A stretch of DNA of 64,000 nt from Fusibacter sp. 3D3 (GTDB taxonomy: Bacteria; Bacillota; Clostridia; Peptostreptococcales; Acidaminobacteraceae): NCBI RefSeq assembly GCF_001748365.1, contig NZ_BDHH01000005.1, forward strand, positions 40,292-104,291, in the 5' to 3' direction. Positions 34,016 through 43,313 of this stretch are shown here, piece by piece. The first letter of the stretch is position 1; each line of letters begins with the position of its first letter. The notes under the pieces were generated by a model. It did not search any database. It was not told the origin of the DNA and saw nothing but the letters and a program-made list of their open reading frames with translations. The translations under genes and the position numbers were made by a program.

Positions 34016-34558
34016 ATGGATTTGAAAAAGTGGCGACAATTATATGTTGCCTTTTTTAAAGTGGGGTTACTCACAATAGGTGGGGGTTATGCAATGCTCC
34101 CGATTATTGAGCGAGAAATTGTAATAGATCAAAAATGGATGACTATGGATGAAGTTTTGGAAAGCTATTCAGTGGCACAATCTCTACCGGGTGTTATTGC
34201 TTCAAACACGGCTGTGTTTGTTGGCTATAAGCTTGGGGGAATACTGGGGGCCATCTCATGTGTTTTAGGCGTGATTACACCGTCAATACTGATTATATTA
34301 GGGGTGGCAGCAGTATTCAATCAGATTGAATCTTTGGTCATTGTTCAAAATGCCTTTAAGGGGATTCGAATTGTTGTGTTAGCATTGCTTTGTCATTCGA
34401 TGGTCCGAATGGTTAAAAGCTCAATTGAGGACTACGTGACTCTTTTTATTGCTCTATCGGGGTTTGTATTTGTCATGTTCTATGAGGGATCACCTATTAT
34501 TACGATTATCATAGCAGGAATTATAGGCGCAATTATCTACAGAGGTAAGGTGAGTTAG
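34016..34558 (+). CDS. chrA: Chromate transporter subunit (short ChrA), first copy
   Basis: A 180-residue single-CHR-domain membrane protein. The family start is FFKVGLLTIGGGYAMLPIIE, followed by SLPGVIASNTAVFVGYKLGG. Short CHR proteins work as pairs encoded by neighbouring genes; the partner follows 1 base after the stop. The real substrate in anaerobes is uncertain. Confidence 0.9.
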   Translation: MDLKKWRQLYVAFFKVGLLTIGGGYAMLPIIEREIVIDQKWMTMDEVLESYSVAQSLPGVIASNTAVFVGYKLGGILGAISCVLGVITPSILIILGVAAVFNQIESLVIVQNAFKGIRIVVLALLCHSMVRMVKSSIEDYVTLFIALSGFVFVMFYEGSPIITIIIAGIIGAIIYRGKVS

Positions 34559-34559
34559 C

Positions 34560-35123
34560 ATGGGGCTTATAAGATTAATATGGGAATTTGTCAAAATTGG
34601 TACATTTACTTATGGTGGGGGACTTGCGATGATTCCTCTTCTGAGCACAGTTGCAATTGAAAACGGCTGGCTTACCAATGCGGCGTTCGCAAATTTAATT
34701 GCCATTGCTCAGTCGACACCAGGGCCCATAGCAATTAACATGGCAACCTTTATTGGTTATCAGCAATATGGAATTACAGGTGCTCTACTGGCTTCCATAG
34801 CCGTTATTTTACCCGCTTTTTTAATGGCTTTAATTGTCGCCCGCTTTTTAAATCATTTTAATGAACATCCTGTTGTGAAGGCAACCTTGATCGGTTTAAA
34901 AGCGGCGGTTATCGGATTACTTGCCACTGCAATTCTTCAAGTTGCACTTGTATCACTTTACAGTGATCAAGGACATATTTCAAATGTTCTTAATGGACTT
35001 GAACTCAAATCAGTTGCTCTATTTCTATTTTTTATGTGGCTGATTTACAGATATAAAAAACATCCCATTTACTATATTGTACTAGCGGGTATTTTAGGCA
35101 ATATTATTTGGTCTGTTTTTTAG
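34560..35123 (+). CDS. chrA: Chromate transporter subunit (short ChrA), second copy
   Basis: A 187-residue partner of the preceding CHR protein. It shows FVKIGTFTYGGGLAMIPLLS and STPGPIAINMATFIGYQQYG. About five membrane segments are expected. The two short proteins together equal one full-length ChrA and probably have opposite membrane topology, as known for the paired subfamily. Confidence 0.9.
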   Translation: MGLIRLIWEFVKIGTFTYGGGLAMIPLLSTVAIENGWLTNAAFANLIAIAQSTPGPIAINMATFIGYQQYGITGALLASIAVILPAFLMALIVARFLNHFNEHPVVKATLIGLKAAVIGLLATAILQVALVSLYSDQGHISNVLNGLELKSVALFLFFMWLIYRYKKHPIYYIVLAGILGNIIWSVF

Positions 35124-35245
35124 GCAAATGTGGATTGTCCTTTTATCCCCCACTAAAAACTTATAAGGGTTATATTTTACTAAAGGATTTTTTTGTAATA
35201 TAATAAGAATATTAGCTGTGGAAATATGATCATTAGGGAGGCACT

Positions 35246-35692
35246 ATGAAATATTCGAGGCAATCAAAGATTTTGGAAATTATTGAGGCTAAGGATGTGG
35301 AAACACAAGATGAGTTAGCTGTTGAGCTAAGAGCTTCAGGCTTTCAAGTTACTCAAGCTACGGTTTCAAGAGATATTAAAGAAATGAGATTGATAAAGGT
35401 ATTGACTAAAGATGGCCGGTACAAGTACGCATCCATTAGAGAAAAAGAGGGTGCTGTAAACGATCGATTTCTTAAGATTTATCGAAATTCAGTTATTTCG
35501 GTAGATTTTGCAGGTAACATCGTTATTATTAAGACGCTTGTTGGGTCAGCAAATGCTGCTGCAGTCTCTATTGATGCTTTAAATATTAAAGAAATCGTTG
35601 GCACGATTGCGGGAGATGATACGATATTTTTAGTGGTTAGAGAAGAAAGTCAAGTGCAAAAGGTAATTAAGCAATTTAAAGATTTATTATAG
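35246..35692 (+). CDS. argR: Arginine repressor ArgR/AhrC
   Basis: A 148-residue hexameric regulator of arginine metabolism. The winged-helix part includes FQVTQATVSRDIKEMRLIKV. The C-terminal arginine-binding part has EIVGTIAGDDTIFLVVRE. GGGAGG precedes the ATG. Its location before recN is the conserved Gram-positive arrangement. Confidence 0.94.
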   Translation: MKYSRQSKILEIIEAKDVETQDELAVELRASGFQVTQATVSRDIKEMRLIKVLTKDGRYKYASIREKEGAVNDRFLKIYRNSVISVDFAGNIVIIKTLVGSANAAAVSIDALNIKEIVGTIAGDDTIFLVVREESQVQKVIKQFKDLL

Positions 35693-35712
35693 AATAGTTT
35701 ACCGGAGGCGAT

Positions 35713-37392
35713 ATGATATTTGAATTAAAAATCAAAGATTTCATACTTATAGAAGATGTAACCGTGGATTTTCTATCAGGTCTGAATATCATAACGGGTG
35801 AAACTGGTGCTGGTAAGTCCATGATTTTAGGTGCTATTCGACTTATTTTAGGACAAGCAGCGAATAAAGATGCTGTTAGAATAGGCGCAGAGAAGGCTTC
35901 TATTAAGGCGAGTTTTTACACGAATGATGTTGTGAACGCATTGCTCATGGCGTATGATATCCCCACAGATGATGAAATTGTTATCATTGCAAGGGAGATA
36001 CAAGCCAAAGGCAAGAGCATTTCTAGGATTAACGGGCAAGTGACGCCACTGAATATATTAAAAGAAGTGACGGAGTGTTTGATTGACCTTCATGGTCAAA
36101 ATGAAAATCAAAAACTATTAATGAAATCTAATCAACTTAATTTGATAGATGCTTATGGTGGCGATAAGCTTGAAAAGGTGAGGTCATCACTTAGAGAAAC
36201 CTATAAAATAATCGCAGCATTAGATGATGAATTAGACGCTTTGAAAGTAGACGATTTTGAAAAAGCCAAAAAGATTGATTTTTTAACATTTCAATTGAAT
36301 GAGATTTCAAGCGCAGGATTAAAGGGCGATGAAGATGTATCTCTTGAAAGAGAATTTGAATATCTATCGAATATTGAGTCTTTAAAAATGAGTTTTGAGA
36401 AGGCCACTGCATGGATGAAGGATGACCTTGATGAGGGCATTGTCAACAAGCTTTCAATACTTTCAAACGATTTTAGAAAACTTGAAACCTTTGATGACCA
36501 AATTTTAGATTTTTCGGGTAGATTAAGAGATGTGTTTTATGCACTGGATGATCTTTCCAAGGATGTTGAGGGTTATAAAGAACATTTAGAATTTGATCCA
36601 GAAAGATTTTCATTTATTGAAAAAAGGTTGGATGTTATCAATTCTTTGAAGACAAAATATGGGCAATCTATAGCTGAAATTTTGCGTTTTGAAAGAGAAA
36701 TTGTAGATGAACTGGATCACTTTGAATCTATTGAGAGCAAAATCTTGACGCTTGAAAAACAAAGAGAAGCATCTCTTTTGACTTATAATGAACAAGCAAA
36801 AATTTTGACAGGTTTAAGAGAAAAAAGTGCAAGAAATCTTGAAAAGGCTCTTCAAAATGAATTGGTTGAGCTCAATATGAAAGATACACGCTTTAAAATT
36901 GAACTTGAAGTCGTGGCAAAAGTCAATGAAAATGGATATGATGAGGTTGATTTTTTGATTTCTACAAATCTGGGGCAGCCCTTTAAACCTCTTAAAAAGG
37001 TCGTATCAGGAGGAGAACTCTCTAGGTTGATGTTAGGTATCAAAATAGTCTTAGGACATCTGGACAATATCCCAACATTGATATTTGATGAAATTGACAC
37101 AGGTATCAGTGGAGTAACTGCAAATGTAGTTGGTGAAAAATTATCGAGATTATCCAAGATGAGCCAGATTATATGCATCACACATTTACCTCAAATCGCA
37201 GTTTTTTCTGATCATCATTTATTGATTGAAAAAGAATCAAAAGCTCAGAGCACAATGACAACAATAAAAGAAATTAGCCAAAATGCGATTGTTGATGAGA
37301 TTGGACGATTAGTAGGTGGTGTTGAAATGACAACGGCAACAACTCATCATGCCAAAGAAATGATTGAGAAAGCAAAATTGCTTAAAAAATAG
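35713..37392 (+). CDS. recN: DNA repair protein RecN
   Basis: A 559-residue SMC-like ATPase for double-strand break repair. Walker A is ITGETGAGKSMILGAI, the signature motif is KVVSGGELSRLMLGIK, and Walker B is TLIFDEIDTGISGVTA. The coiled-coil middle is intact. In spore formers spoIVB and spo0A usually follow; here a diguanylate cyclase does. Confidence 0.95.
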   Translation: MIFELKIKDFILIEDVTVDFLSGLNIITGETGAGKSMILGAIRLILGQAANKDAVRIGAEKASIKASFYTNDVVNALLMAYDIPTDDEIVIIAREIQAKGKSISRINGQVTPLNILKEVTECLIDLHGQNENQKLLMKSNQLNLIDAYGGDKLEKVRSSLRETYKIIAALDDELDALKVDDFEKAKKIDFLTFQLNEISSAGLKGDEDVSLEREFEYLSNIESLKMSFEKATAWMKDDLDEGIVNKLSILSNDFRKLETFDDQILDFSGRLRDVFYALDDLSKDVEGYKEHLEFDPERFSFIEKRLDVINSLKTKYGQSIAEILRFEREIVDELDHFESIESKILTLEKQREASLLTYNEQAKILTGLREKSARNLEKALQNELVELNMKDTRFKIELEVVAKVNENGYDEVDFLISTNLGQPFKPLKKVVSGGELSRLMLGIKIVLGHLDNIPTLIFDEIDTGISGVTANVVGEKLSRLSKMSQIICITHLPQIAVFSDHHLLIEKESKAQSTMTTIKEISQNAIVDEIGRLVGGVEMTTATTHHAKEMIEKAKLLKK

Positions 37393-37433
37393 AGTCAATA
37401 TGAGGTCATCAATTCGAAAGATGGGGTTTTACT

Positions 37434-38627
37434 ATGGCAGTTTTTTTGAGCTTACTATTTGCTGTAATAAGTGCTTTGATCTCTTATTATGGTTTGGTAA
37501 TCATTGCACCTAAATTTAACAAACAACCACGATTCAAGCATGTGATAACCGTGGTCTATTTGAGTGCTTTTATGTTTTATTATGATGGCACTCAATTATT
37601 ACATATATTGGTGCTCTATGGTTCGATCATTTTAATGCTCATGATGCTATATAAGCTTTCCAGTTTTATAAGTGCGGTTACTGTGGTACTCCTCTTTCTG
37701 CTTCAAACAATAGCATCCTTAATAACCGTTAATATTGGATTTTTGACTTATAATAGGATTTTTGACTTTAGACTTCTTTTTTTAGAGCAATATTTTCCGA
37801 TTGTAGGGCTCTACTTTGTCCTCTTTTTCTTCATTTTAAAATTTTATCAGTTGATTATGAAAGTTTTTAGAAATATGGTTTCGATTAACAAGCGCGTTGA
37901 ACGTCGATTGGTGATCAGCAATTTCCTTATTTTCACTGCTATTTTAGCTTATCAGCGTGTCACTTTTTCAAGTTTGATTGAGATTGCTTTGACTGGGGTA
38001 ATCAATAAGCCAGGGACTTCTAATCTTAATCTCTATATGCTTGTCACCTACCTCTTTATTACAGTCATCTCTCTGACGATGGTATTGCTCATTAATCGCA
38101 ATTTTATAGTGGATAACAATCTGGAGCGTTATAAATATAAAGCAGAAATTGACCAGATGACAGGTGTGCTTAGTCGTGAAGCTGGAATTAGTTATCTGAA
38201 AGCAGAGATGACACGTGCTTCTTTACAAGGCTTGGAATTGACGATTGCATACGTGGATGTCAATGATTTAAAAGTGGTCAACGATCGTTATGGTCACAAA
38301 GAAGGGGATAAGCTCATAAAAGTTATCGTGGATACCATTCAATCCAATTTAAGAGAATTTGATGTGATAGCACGTCTTGGGGGAGACGAATTTATGGTTA
38401 TATTTTCAAGGTGCGGTGTGCAGCAGGCGAAAAAGGTTTGGCAACGTATCAATGATGAATTTTTACAAGTCAATCTGCAGAACGTTTATAGGTTTAGTGC
38501 CAGTGCTAGTGCAGGTTTTTCTCAGTATCAACCCTCAAAACATAGAAATCCAAGTGAGTTTCTGCATGAAGCGGATGAGGCTATGTATGTTATAAAAAAA
38601 CAGACTAAAGAGAAATCAAAGTATTAA
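37434..38627 (+). CDS. Membrane-bound diguanylate cyclase
   Basis: A 397-residue protein. Residues 1-~225 hold about six to seven membrane segments with no known sensor domain. Residues ~235-395 are a GGDEF domain that makes cyclic di-GMP. The active-site motif is RLGGDEFMVIF. An R-x2-D inhibitory site (REFD) lies exactly five residues before GGDEF, so product feedback is likely. VDVNDLKVVNDRYGH is the substrate-binding loop. No effector gene is near apart from the PilT-like ATPase 15 kb away. Confidence 0.9.
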   Translation: MAVFLSLLFAVISALISYYGLVIIAPKFNKQPRFKHVITVVYLSAFMFYYDGTQLLHILVLYGSIILMLMMLYKLSSFISAVTVVLLFLLQTIASLITVNIGFLTYNRIFDFRLLFLEQYFPIVGLYFVLFFFILKFYQLIMKVFRNMVSINKRVERRLVISNFLIFTAILAYQRVTFSSLIEIALTGVINKPGTSNLNLYMLVTYLFITVISLTMVLLINRNFIVDNNLERYKYKAEIDQMTGVLSREAGISYLKAEMTRASLQGLELTIAYVDVNDLKVVNDRYGHKEGDKLIKVIVDTIQSNLREFDVIARLGGDEFMVIFSRCGVQQAKKVWQRINDEFLQVNLQNVYRFSASASAGFSQYQPSKHRNPSEFLHEADEAMYVIKKQTKEKSKY

Positions 38628-38711
38628 GTTGTGTAGTTTATACAAAAGAAGGGGATTTTACTTTTAAATAAGAGTACATTCCGATACAATAAAATAAGGA
38701 GTTTTGGGGAA

Positions 38712-39593
38712 ATGAGCGGTTATATAACAGAATTTGAAGTCTATTTAACAGATCATAAAAATTTATCTGCAAATACACTAGAGGCTTATAAGCGAGACTT
38801 GCGTTATTTTGGCATTTTTATCGAGGAACAACAGTTGGGGGATTATTTACAAATTAGTCAAGTGGATGCCATTGCATATGTAAGCTATCTCAAGAAGCAA
38901 GGGAAAGCCAATTCCACGATCCAAAGAAATGTGGCCTCGCTGCGCACTTTTTATTCGTATTTACACAATAAGGGGTATATAAGCCATAATCCAACTTTAG
39001 ACATAGAAGCACCCAAAGCTGAAAGAAAAATGCCAAATGTGCTCACTTTGATTGAAGTTGAAAAACTCATTGCAAAACCAGATTTAAGAACATCAATAGG
39101 CAAACGGGATAAAGCGATGATCGAGTTGCTCTATGCAACTGGAATACGTGTTTCTGAGCTTGTGTCACTTAATTTGTCGGATATTAATACAAACATGGGC
39201 TATATAAGATGCAAGAATAATGGAAAATCAAGGGTTGTACCGCTTGGCTCACTTGCATCAAAAGCAGTTGAGGTTTATATTAAAGACGGGCGAAGTAAGA
39301 TTGTTACTGAAGACGAGGAAGCATTGTTTGTCAATTATTATGGCAAACGCATTACGAGACAAGGATTTTGGAAAGTGGTTAAGCGGTATACTGAGGCACT
39401 CGATATCAGAAAGAGTATAACCCCTCATACCTTGAGACATTCATTTGCACTTCATCTTATTCAAAATGGCGCAGATATAAAGGCGGTTCAAGAGATGTTA
39501 GGGCATTCGGATGTTTCCACGACTCAAATATATCTCGAAATGTCAAATTCTAAGATCAGAAACGTTTATGAAAAAACACACCCAAGAGCCTAA
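38712..39593 (+). CDS. xerD: Tyrosine recombinase XerD/XerC type
   Basis: A 293-residue recombinase that resolves chromosome dimers. The N-terminal SAM-like DNA-binding domain starts YLTDHKNLSANTLEAYKRDL. The catalytic residues are visible: Arg in TGIRVSELVSL, HTLRHSFALHLI, GHSDVSTTQIYLE with the Tyr nucleophile. It lacks the extra domain of integron integrases and stands in the usual recN/deoB neighbourhood, so it is the housekeeping enzyme. A terminator overlaps its stop. Confidence 0.9.
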   Translation: MSGYITEFEVYLTDHKNLSANTLEAYKRDLRYFGIFIEEQQLGDYLQISQVDAIAYVSYLKKQGKANSTIQRNVASLRTFYSYLHNKGYISHNPTLDIEAPKAERKMPNVLTLIEVEKLIAKPDLRTSIGKRDKAMIELLYATGIRVSELVSLNLSDINTNMGYIRCKNNGKSRVVPLGSLASKAVEVYIKDGRSKIVTEDEEALFVNYYGKRITRQGFWKVVKRYTEALDIRKSITPHTLRHSFALHLIQNGADIKAVQEMLGHSDVSTTQIYLEMSNSKIRNVYEKTHPRA

Positions 39594-39607
39594 CTGGCTC
39601 TTGTTTT
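39583..39607 (+). terminator. Intrinsic terminator at the end of xerD
   Basis: CAAGAGCC (39583-39590) pairs with GGCTCTTG (39596-39603) around TAACT, the stop codon lying in the loop, followed by TTTT. Confidence 0.8.
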
Positions 39608-39658
39608 ATGCTAAGTTGTTGAAGAGCATTAGCAAATGTAATTTTGAGGAGGTTAACG

Positions 39659-40831
39659 ATGATTAACAGAGTAATATTATTTGTACTTGATAGTGTCGGG
39701 ATCGGAGCGCTTCCAGATTCGGAGCAATACGGAGATGTTGATGTGAATACATTAGGTCATATTGCCGGTAGCACGGACAATTTTAAGATTCCTAATTTAA
39801 AGAGACTCGGCATTGGCAATATAGAAGGTGTAGATTCAATTGAAGCTGACCCCTCACCTATAGGGGCTTACGGACGCTCACTCGAAGCTTCTAATGGGAA
39901 AGACACAACTACTGGTCATTGGGAGATCGCAGGTCTTTTGATAGATCAACCTTTTAAGACTTATCCAAATGGATTTCCTGATTATGTGATTCGTGAATTT
40001 GAAGCAAAGACAGGCCGAAAAATAATGTGCAATAAACCGGCTTCGGGAACTGTTATTTTGGATGAACTCGGTGAAACTCATATGAAGACAGGCAATCCAA
40101 TCGTCTATACTTCAGCGGACAGTGTTTTTCAAATTGCAGCGCATGAAGAGATTATACCGTTAGAGGAACTCTACGAAATGTGTCAAATTGCACGAGACAT
40201 GCTCATGGGTGAAGATCAAGTGGCAAGAGTAATTGCAAGACCCTTTGTTGGGACGCCAGGACATTTTGAAAGAACTTCAAATCGTAGAGATTATTCTTTG
40301 AAGCCTTTTAATAAAACGGTTTTAGATATGGCTAAAGAGCATGGTCTAGAGGTAAAGGCAGTCGGTAAGATCGTGGATATATTTGACGGTGAAGGCATTA
40401 CAGAAGATGTTCATACTAAAGACAATATGGACGGTGTGGAGCAGACGCTAAAATATTTGAAACAAGATTTTAAAGGCATTTTATTTACAAATCTCGTTGA
40501 TTTTGATGCTAAATTTGGACACAGAAGAGATATAAAAGGGTACAAAGAAGCTTTAGAAGCATTTGATGCAAGAATTCCTGAGCTATTAGAAGCGATGCAC
40601 GATGAGGATGTCATCATTTTCTTAGCAGATCACGGGAACGATCCTGCTTATAAAGGCACAGATCATACGCGTGAATATATTCCAGTACTTGTTGCAGGAA
40701 AGTCGATAAGAGAGAATGTCAATATTGGAACGCTCAATACTTTTGCGGATATTGCAGCGACCGTCTCAGATATGCTTGGCATTCCACAAACACCGCATGG
40801 TGAAAGTTTTAAAGCGTTAATTTTGAAATGA
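39659..40831 (+). CDS. deoB: Phosphopentomutase
   Basis: A 390-residue alkaline-phosphatase-fold enzyme that interconverts (deoxy)ribose-1-P and -5-P. It shows VLDSVGIGALPDSEQYGD (metal), GKDTTTGHWEIAG (phospho-Thr) and FLADHGNDPAYKGTDHTREY (metal ligands). GAGGAGG at 39646-39652 sets ATG 39659. It opens a nucleoside catabolism cluster with punA and pdp. Confidence 0.95.
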   Translation: MINRVILFVLDSVGIGALPDSEQYGDVDVNTLGHIAGSTDNFKIPNLKRLGIGNIEGVDSIEADPSPIGAYGRSLEASNGKDTTTGHWEIAGLLIDQPFKTYPNGFPDYVIREFEAKTGRKIMCNKPASGTVILDELGETHMKTGNPIVYTSADSVFQIAAHEEIIPLEELYEMCQIARDMLMGEDQVARVIARPFVGTPGHFERTSNRRDYSLKPFNKTVLDMAKEHGLEVKAVGKIVDIFDGEGITEDVHTKDNMDGVEQTLKYLKQDFKGILFTNLVDFDAKFGHRRDIKGYKEALEAFDARIPELLEAMHDEDVIIFLADHGNDPAYKGTDHTREYIPVLVAGKSIRENVNIGTLNTFADIAATVSDMLGIPQTPHGESFKALILK

Positions 40832-40913
40832 AGTGAGCGTGTCGAAAATCAAATAAGCATGGTGAAAGATAAATCAATAAAAAGGGCATAAATCATTATA
40901 AAAGGAGTTATAA

Positions 40914-41735
40914 ATGGAAAAATTATTGTTTAAAATTAGTGAAGCACAAAATTATATTCAGTCTAAGTTAAGCGAAAAACCTGTGATCGGGTTGGTCTTA
41001 GGATCGGGTCTTGGCACTTTAGCGGATGAAATTGAATCGCCAGTATACATTAAATACAATGAGATTCCTCATTTTCCAGTCTCTACGGTTGAGGGGCATG
41101 CTGGACAGTTTGTAGTGGGTAAGCTTTGTGGTAAAACAGTTATTGCAATGCAAGGGCGATTTCACTACTATGAAGGTTACAGTATGAAGGAAATCACTTT
41201 TCCAGTACGTGTTATGAAAGCAATCGGGGTCGAACATATCATCCTAACAAATGCAGCTGGTGGTGTCAATAAAAGCTTTAAAGCTGGAGATTTGATGTTG
41301 ATTACGGATCATATTAATATGACGGGTGCAAGCCCACTTATGGGGAAAAATGAGAATGAATTGGGATCAAGGTTTCCAGATGCCTCCAACATATACGATA
41401 AAGCTTTCAATGAACGTGTTCTCAAAGAGGCTGCCTCTCTTGGGATTGCTCTAAAAGAAGGCGTTTATTTCTATAATACAGGTCCTGCGTATGAAACACC
41501 TGCAGAAGTAAAATTAGCAGCAATTCTAGGTGGAGATGCCGTGGGCATGTCAACTGCCCCTGAGGCATTGGTGGCTGCACATGCATCGCTTAAAGTGACA
41601 GGCATCTCATGTATCACCAATATGGCGGCTGGCATACAAACTACCGCATTGAACCACCAAGAAGTTGTCGAAACTGCGAATCGAGTGAAGAAAATATTTG
41701 TAGAGCTTGTTAAGAAAATTGTTGAGATCGCTTAA
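40914..41735 (+). CDS. punA: Purine-nucleoside phosphorylase
   Basis: A 273-residue trimeric-type enzyme that cleaves purine nucleosides with phosphate. It shows GLVLGSGLGTLADEI, GRFHYYEGYSMKEITFPVRV, LTNAAGGVNKSFKAGDLMLI and GDAVGMSTAPEALVA. It follows deoB, which removes the ribose-1-P product. Confidence 0.95.
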   Translation: MEKLLFKISEAQNYIQSKLSEKPVIGLVLGSGLGTLADEIESPVYIKYNEIPHFPVSTVEGHAGQFVVGKLCGKTVIAMQGRFHYYEGYSMKEITFPVRVMKAIGVEHIILTNAAGGVNKSFKAGDLMLITDHINMTGASPLMGKNENELGSRFPDASNIYDKAFNERVLKEAASLGIALKEGVYFYNTGPAYETPAEVKLAAILGGDAVGMSTAPEALVAAHASLKVTGISCITNMAAGIQTTALNHQEVVETANRVKKIFVELVKKIVEIA

Positions 41736-41747
41736 CTGGAGGGTTAC

Positions 41748-43049
41748 ATGAGAATTGTAGATTTAATTAATAAAAAGAAATACGGTGAAAAACTCACAAA
41801 AGATGAAATTGATTTTATAATCTTTGGCTATACCAAGGGGGAAGTTCCTGATTATCAAATGTCAGCGATGCTCATGGCAATTTATTTTCAGGGCATGGAT
41901 AAGGAGGAGACCTCTTATTTAACAGATGCATTTGTTAGATCAGGAGATACGGTTGATTTATCTGCAATTGAGGGCATCAAAGTGGATAAACATTCTACTG
42001 GTGGCGTTGGTGATAAAATCAGTTTAATTGTGACGCCGCTCGTTGCTTCGTGTGGCATTCCAGTGGCTAAAATGTCAGGCAGAGGCTTAGGACATACAGG
42101 GGGTACGGTAGATAAACTTGAATCCATTGAAGGGTTTAAAATTGAACTTACCAGTGAAGCGTTTATCAAGAATGTCAATGAACATAAAATGGCTATTGTT
42201 GGTCAATCCGGTGATTTAACACCAGCAGATAAAAAGATATATGCCCTTAGAGACGTAACGGGTACCATCGATAGTATACCCTTGATTGCAAGTTCCATTA
42301 TGAGTAAGAAAATTGCTTCAGGTGCAGATGCCATTGTGCTGGATGTTAAAGTAGGTTCAGGTGCTTTTATGAAATCACTTGAAGATGCAAGAATTTTAGC
42401 ACATACTATGGTTGATATAGGCAGCCGCCTCGGTAGAAAAACGGTGGCGATCATCACGAATATGGATCAACCACTTGGGCATGAGGTAGGCAACGCAAAC
42501 GAGGTGCGTGAAGCGATAGAGGTTTTAAAGGGCAATGGTGCTGAAGATGAAACTGAAGTGGCGATGACAATTGCTTCATACATGGCTGTTTTAGGGGGTG
42601 CCTATAAAACTGTGGAAGAAGCCCATGCTTATTTTGAAACATTGATCAAATCTGGTGCAGCCATTGAAAAACTTAAAACATTTGTTGAAATTCAAGGGGG
42701 TAATCCAGATCTGATCGAACATCCAGAGCGATTGCCAGTTGCGTCAAAACATGTGGAAGTAAAAGCAGACCTAGAGGGTTATGTCAGCGGTTTTGATGCA
42801 GAAAAAGTAGGCATTTCTGCTATGATGCTTGGGGCAGGCAGAAAGAAAAAAGAAGATCCAATAGATTATGCAGCAGGGATTACTTTGAAGAAAAAAATTG
42901 GAGATCATGTAAATCTTGGCGATGTTTTATGCATTCTTCACACAAATGAAGAAAAAACGATTGAAGCTGAGAAAATGGTCAGAGCTGCTTTTGTGTTCAG
43001 TGGTATTGAACCAGAGCCGATTAAATATATTTATGAAATTATTGAGTAA
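41748..43049 (+). CDS. pdp: Pyrimidine-nucleoside phosphorylase
   Basis: A 433-residue enzyme cleaving uridine and thymidine with phosphate. It shows VDKHSTGGVGDKISLIVTPL (phosphate site), KMSGRGLGHTGGTVDKLESI (family signature) and VLDVKVGSGAFMKSLEDA. The last gene of the deoB-punA-pdp set; a terminator follows. Confidence 0.95.
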   Translation: MRIVDLINKKKYGEKLTKDEIDFIIFGYTKGEVPDYQMSAMLMAIYFQGMDKEETSYLTDAFVRSGDTVDLSAIEGIKVDKHSTGGVGDKISLIVTPLVASCGIPVAKMSGRGLGHTGGTVDKLESIEGFKIELTSEAFIKNVNEHKMAIVGQSGDLTPADKKIYALRDVTGTIDSIPLIASSIMSKKIASGADAIVLDVKVGSGAFMKSLEDARILAHTMVDIGSRLGRKTVAIITNMDQPLGHEVGNANEVREAIEVLKGNGAEDETEVAMTIASYMAVLGGAYKTVEEAHAYFETLIKSGAAIEKLKTFVEIQGGNPDLIEHPERLPVASKHVEVKADLEGYVSGFDAEKVGISAMMLGAGRKKKEDPIDYAAGITLKKKIGDHVNLGDVLCILHTNEEKTIEAEKMVRAAFVFSGIEPEPIKYIYEIIE

Positions 43050-43114
43050 GCGGATGCTATAGTGCACTGTGCATGCTTAAGAAATATGCAGAGAAATTTG
43101 TTTTTATATTTTAA

Positions 43115-43169
43115 AAAGTTTGGTCTAAAAGCTTTAATTTAAGATGCTTTTGATACCAAACTTTTTTTT
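43115..43169 (+). terminator. Intrinsic terminator after pdp
   Basis: AAAGTTTGGT (43115-43124) pairs with ACCAAACTTT (43155-43164), with a second inner AAAGC/GCTTT stem, and the T-run continues to 43169. Confidence 0.85.
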
Positions 43170-43180
43170 GTTTCATGCTT

Positions 43181-43228
43181 TGTTTTGTGGCGTACCACGT
43201 ACAGTGTTTCGTGGCGTACCACGTACAG
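43181..43228. repeat. Tandem 24-bp repeat with inner palindromes
   Basis: Two copies (43181-43204, 43205-43228) differ at one base. Each contains GTGGCGTACCAC, an inverted repeat GTGG/CCAC around CGTA. It sits between the pdp terminator and the next gene and could be a protein binding site pair; nothing else in the window matches it. Confidence 0.75.
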
Positions 43229-43313
43229 AAAGGAACGTATAGTAGACTACATTTAAGCCCTGTTTTAAAATTCAAAAAAATGCTTTATAATATATACGAG
43301 AGAGGTAAAACAG

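Noticed and set aside
34016..35123. Frameshifted single chrA gene
   Set aside because: Both halves have their own start and full CHR domain signature; paired short ChrA genes are a known arrangement.
38712..39593. Integron integrase that could serve the cassettes
   Set aside because: It has a normal XerD length and context and no integrase-specific insert between the catalytic boxes.
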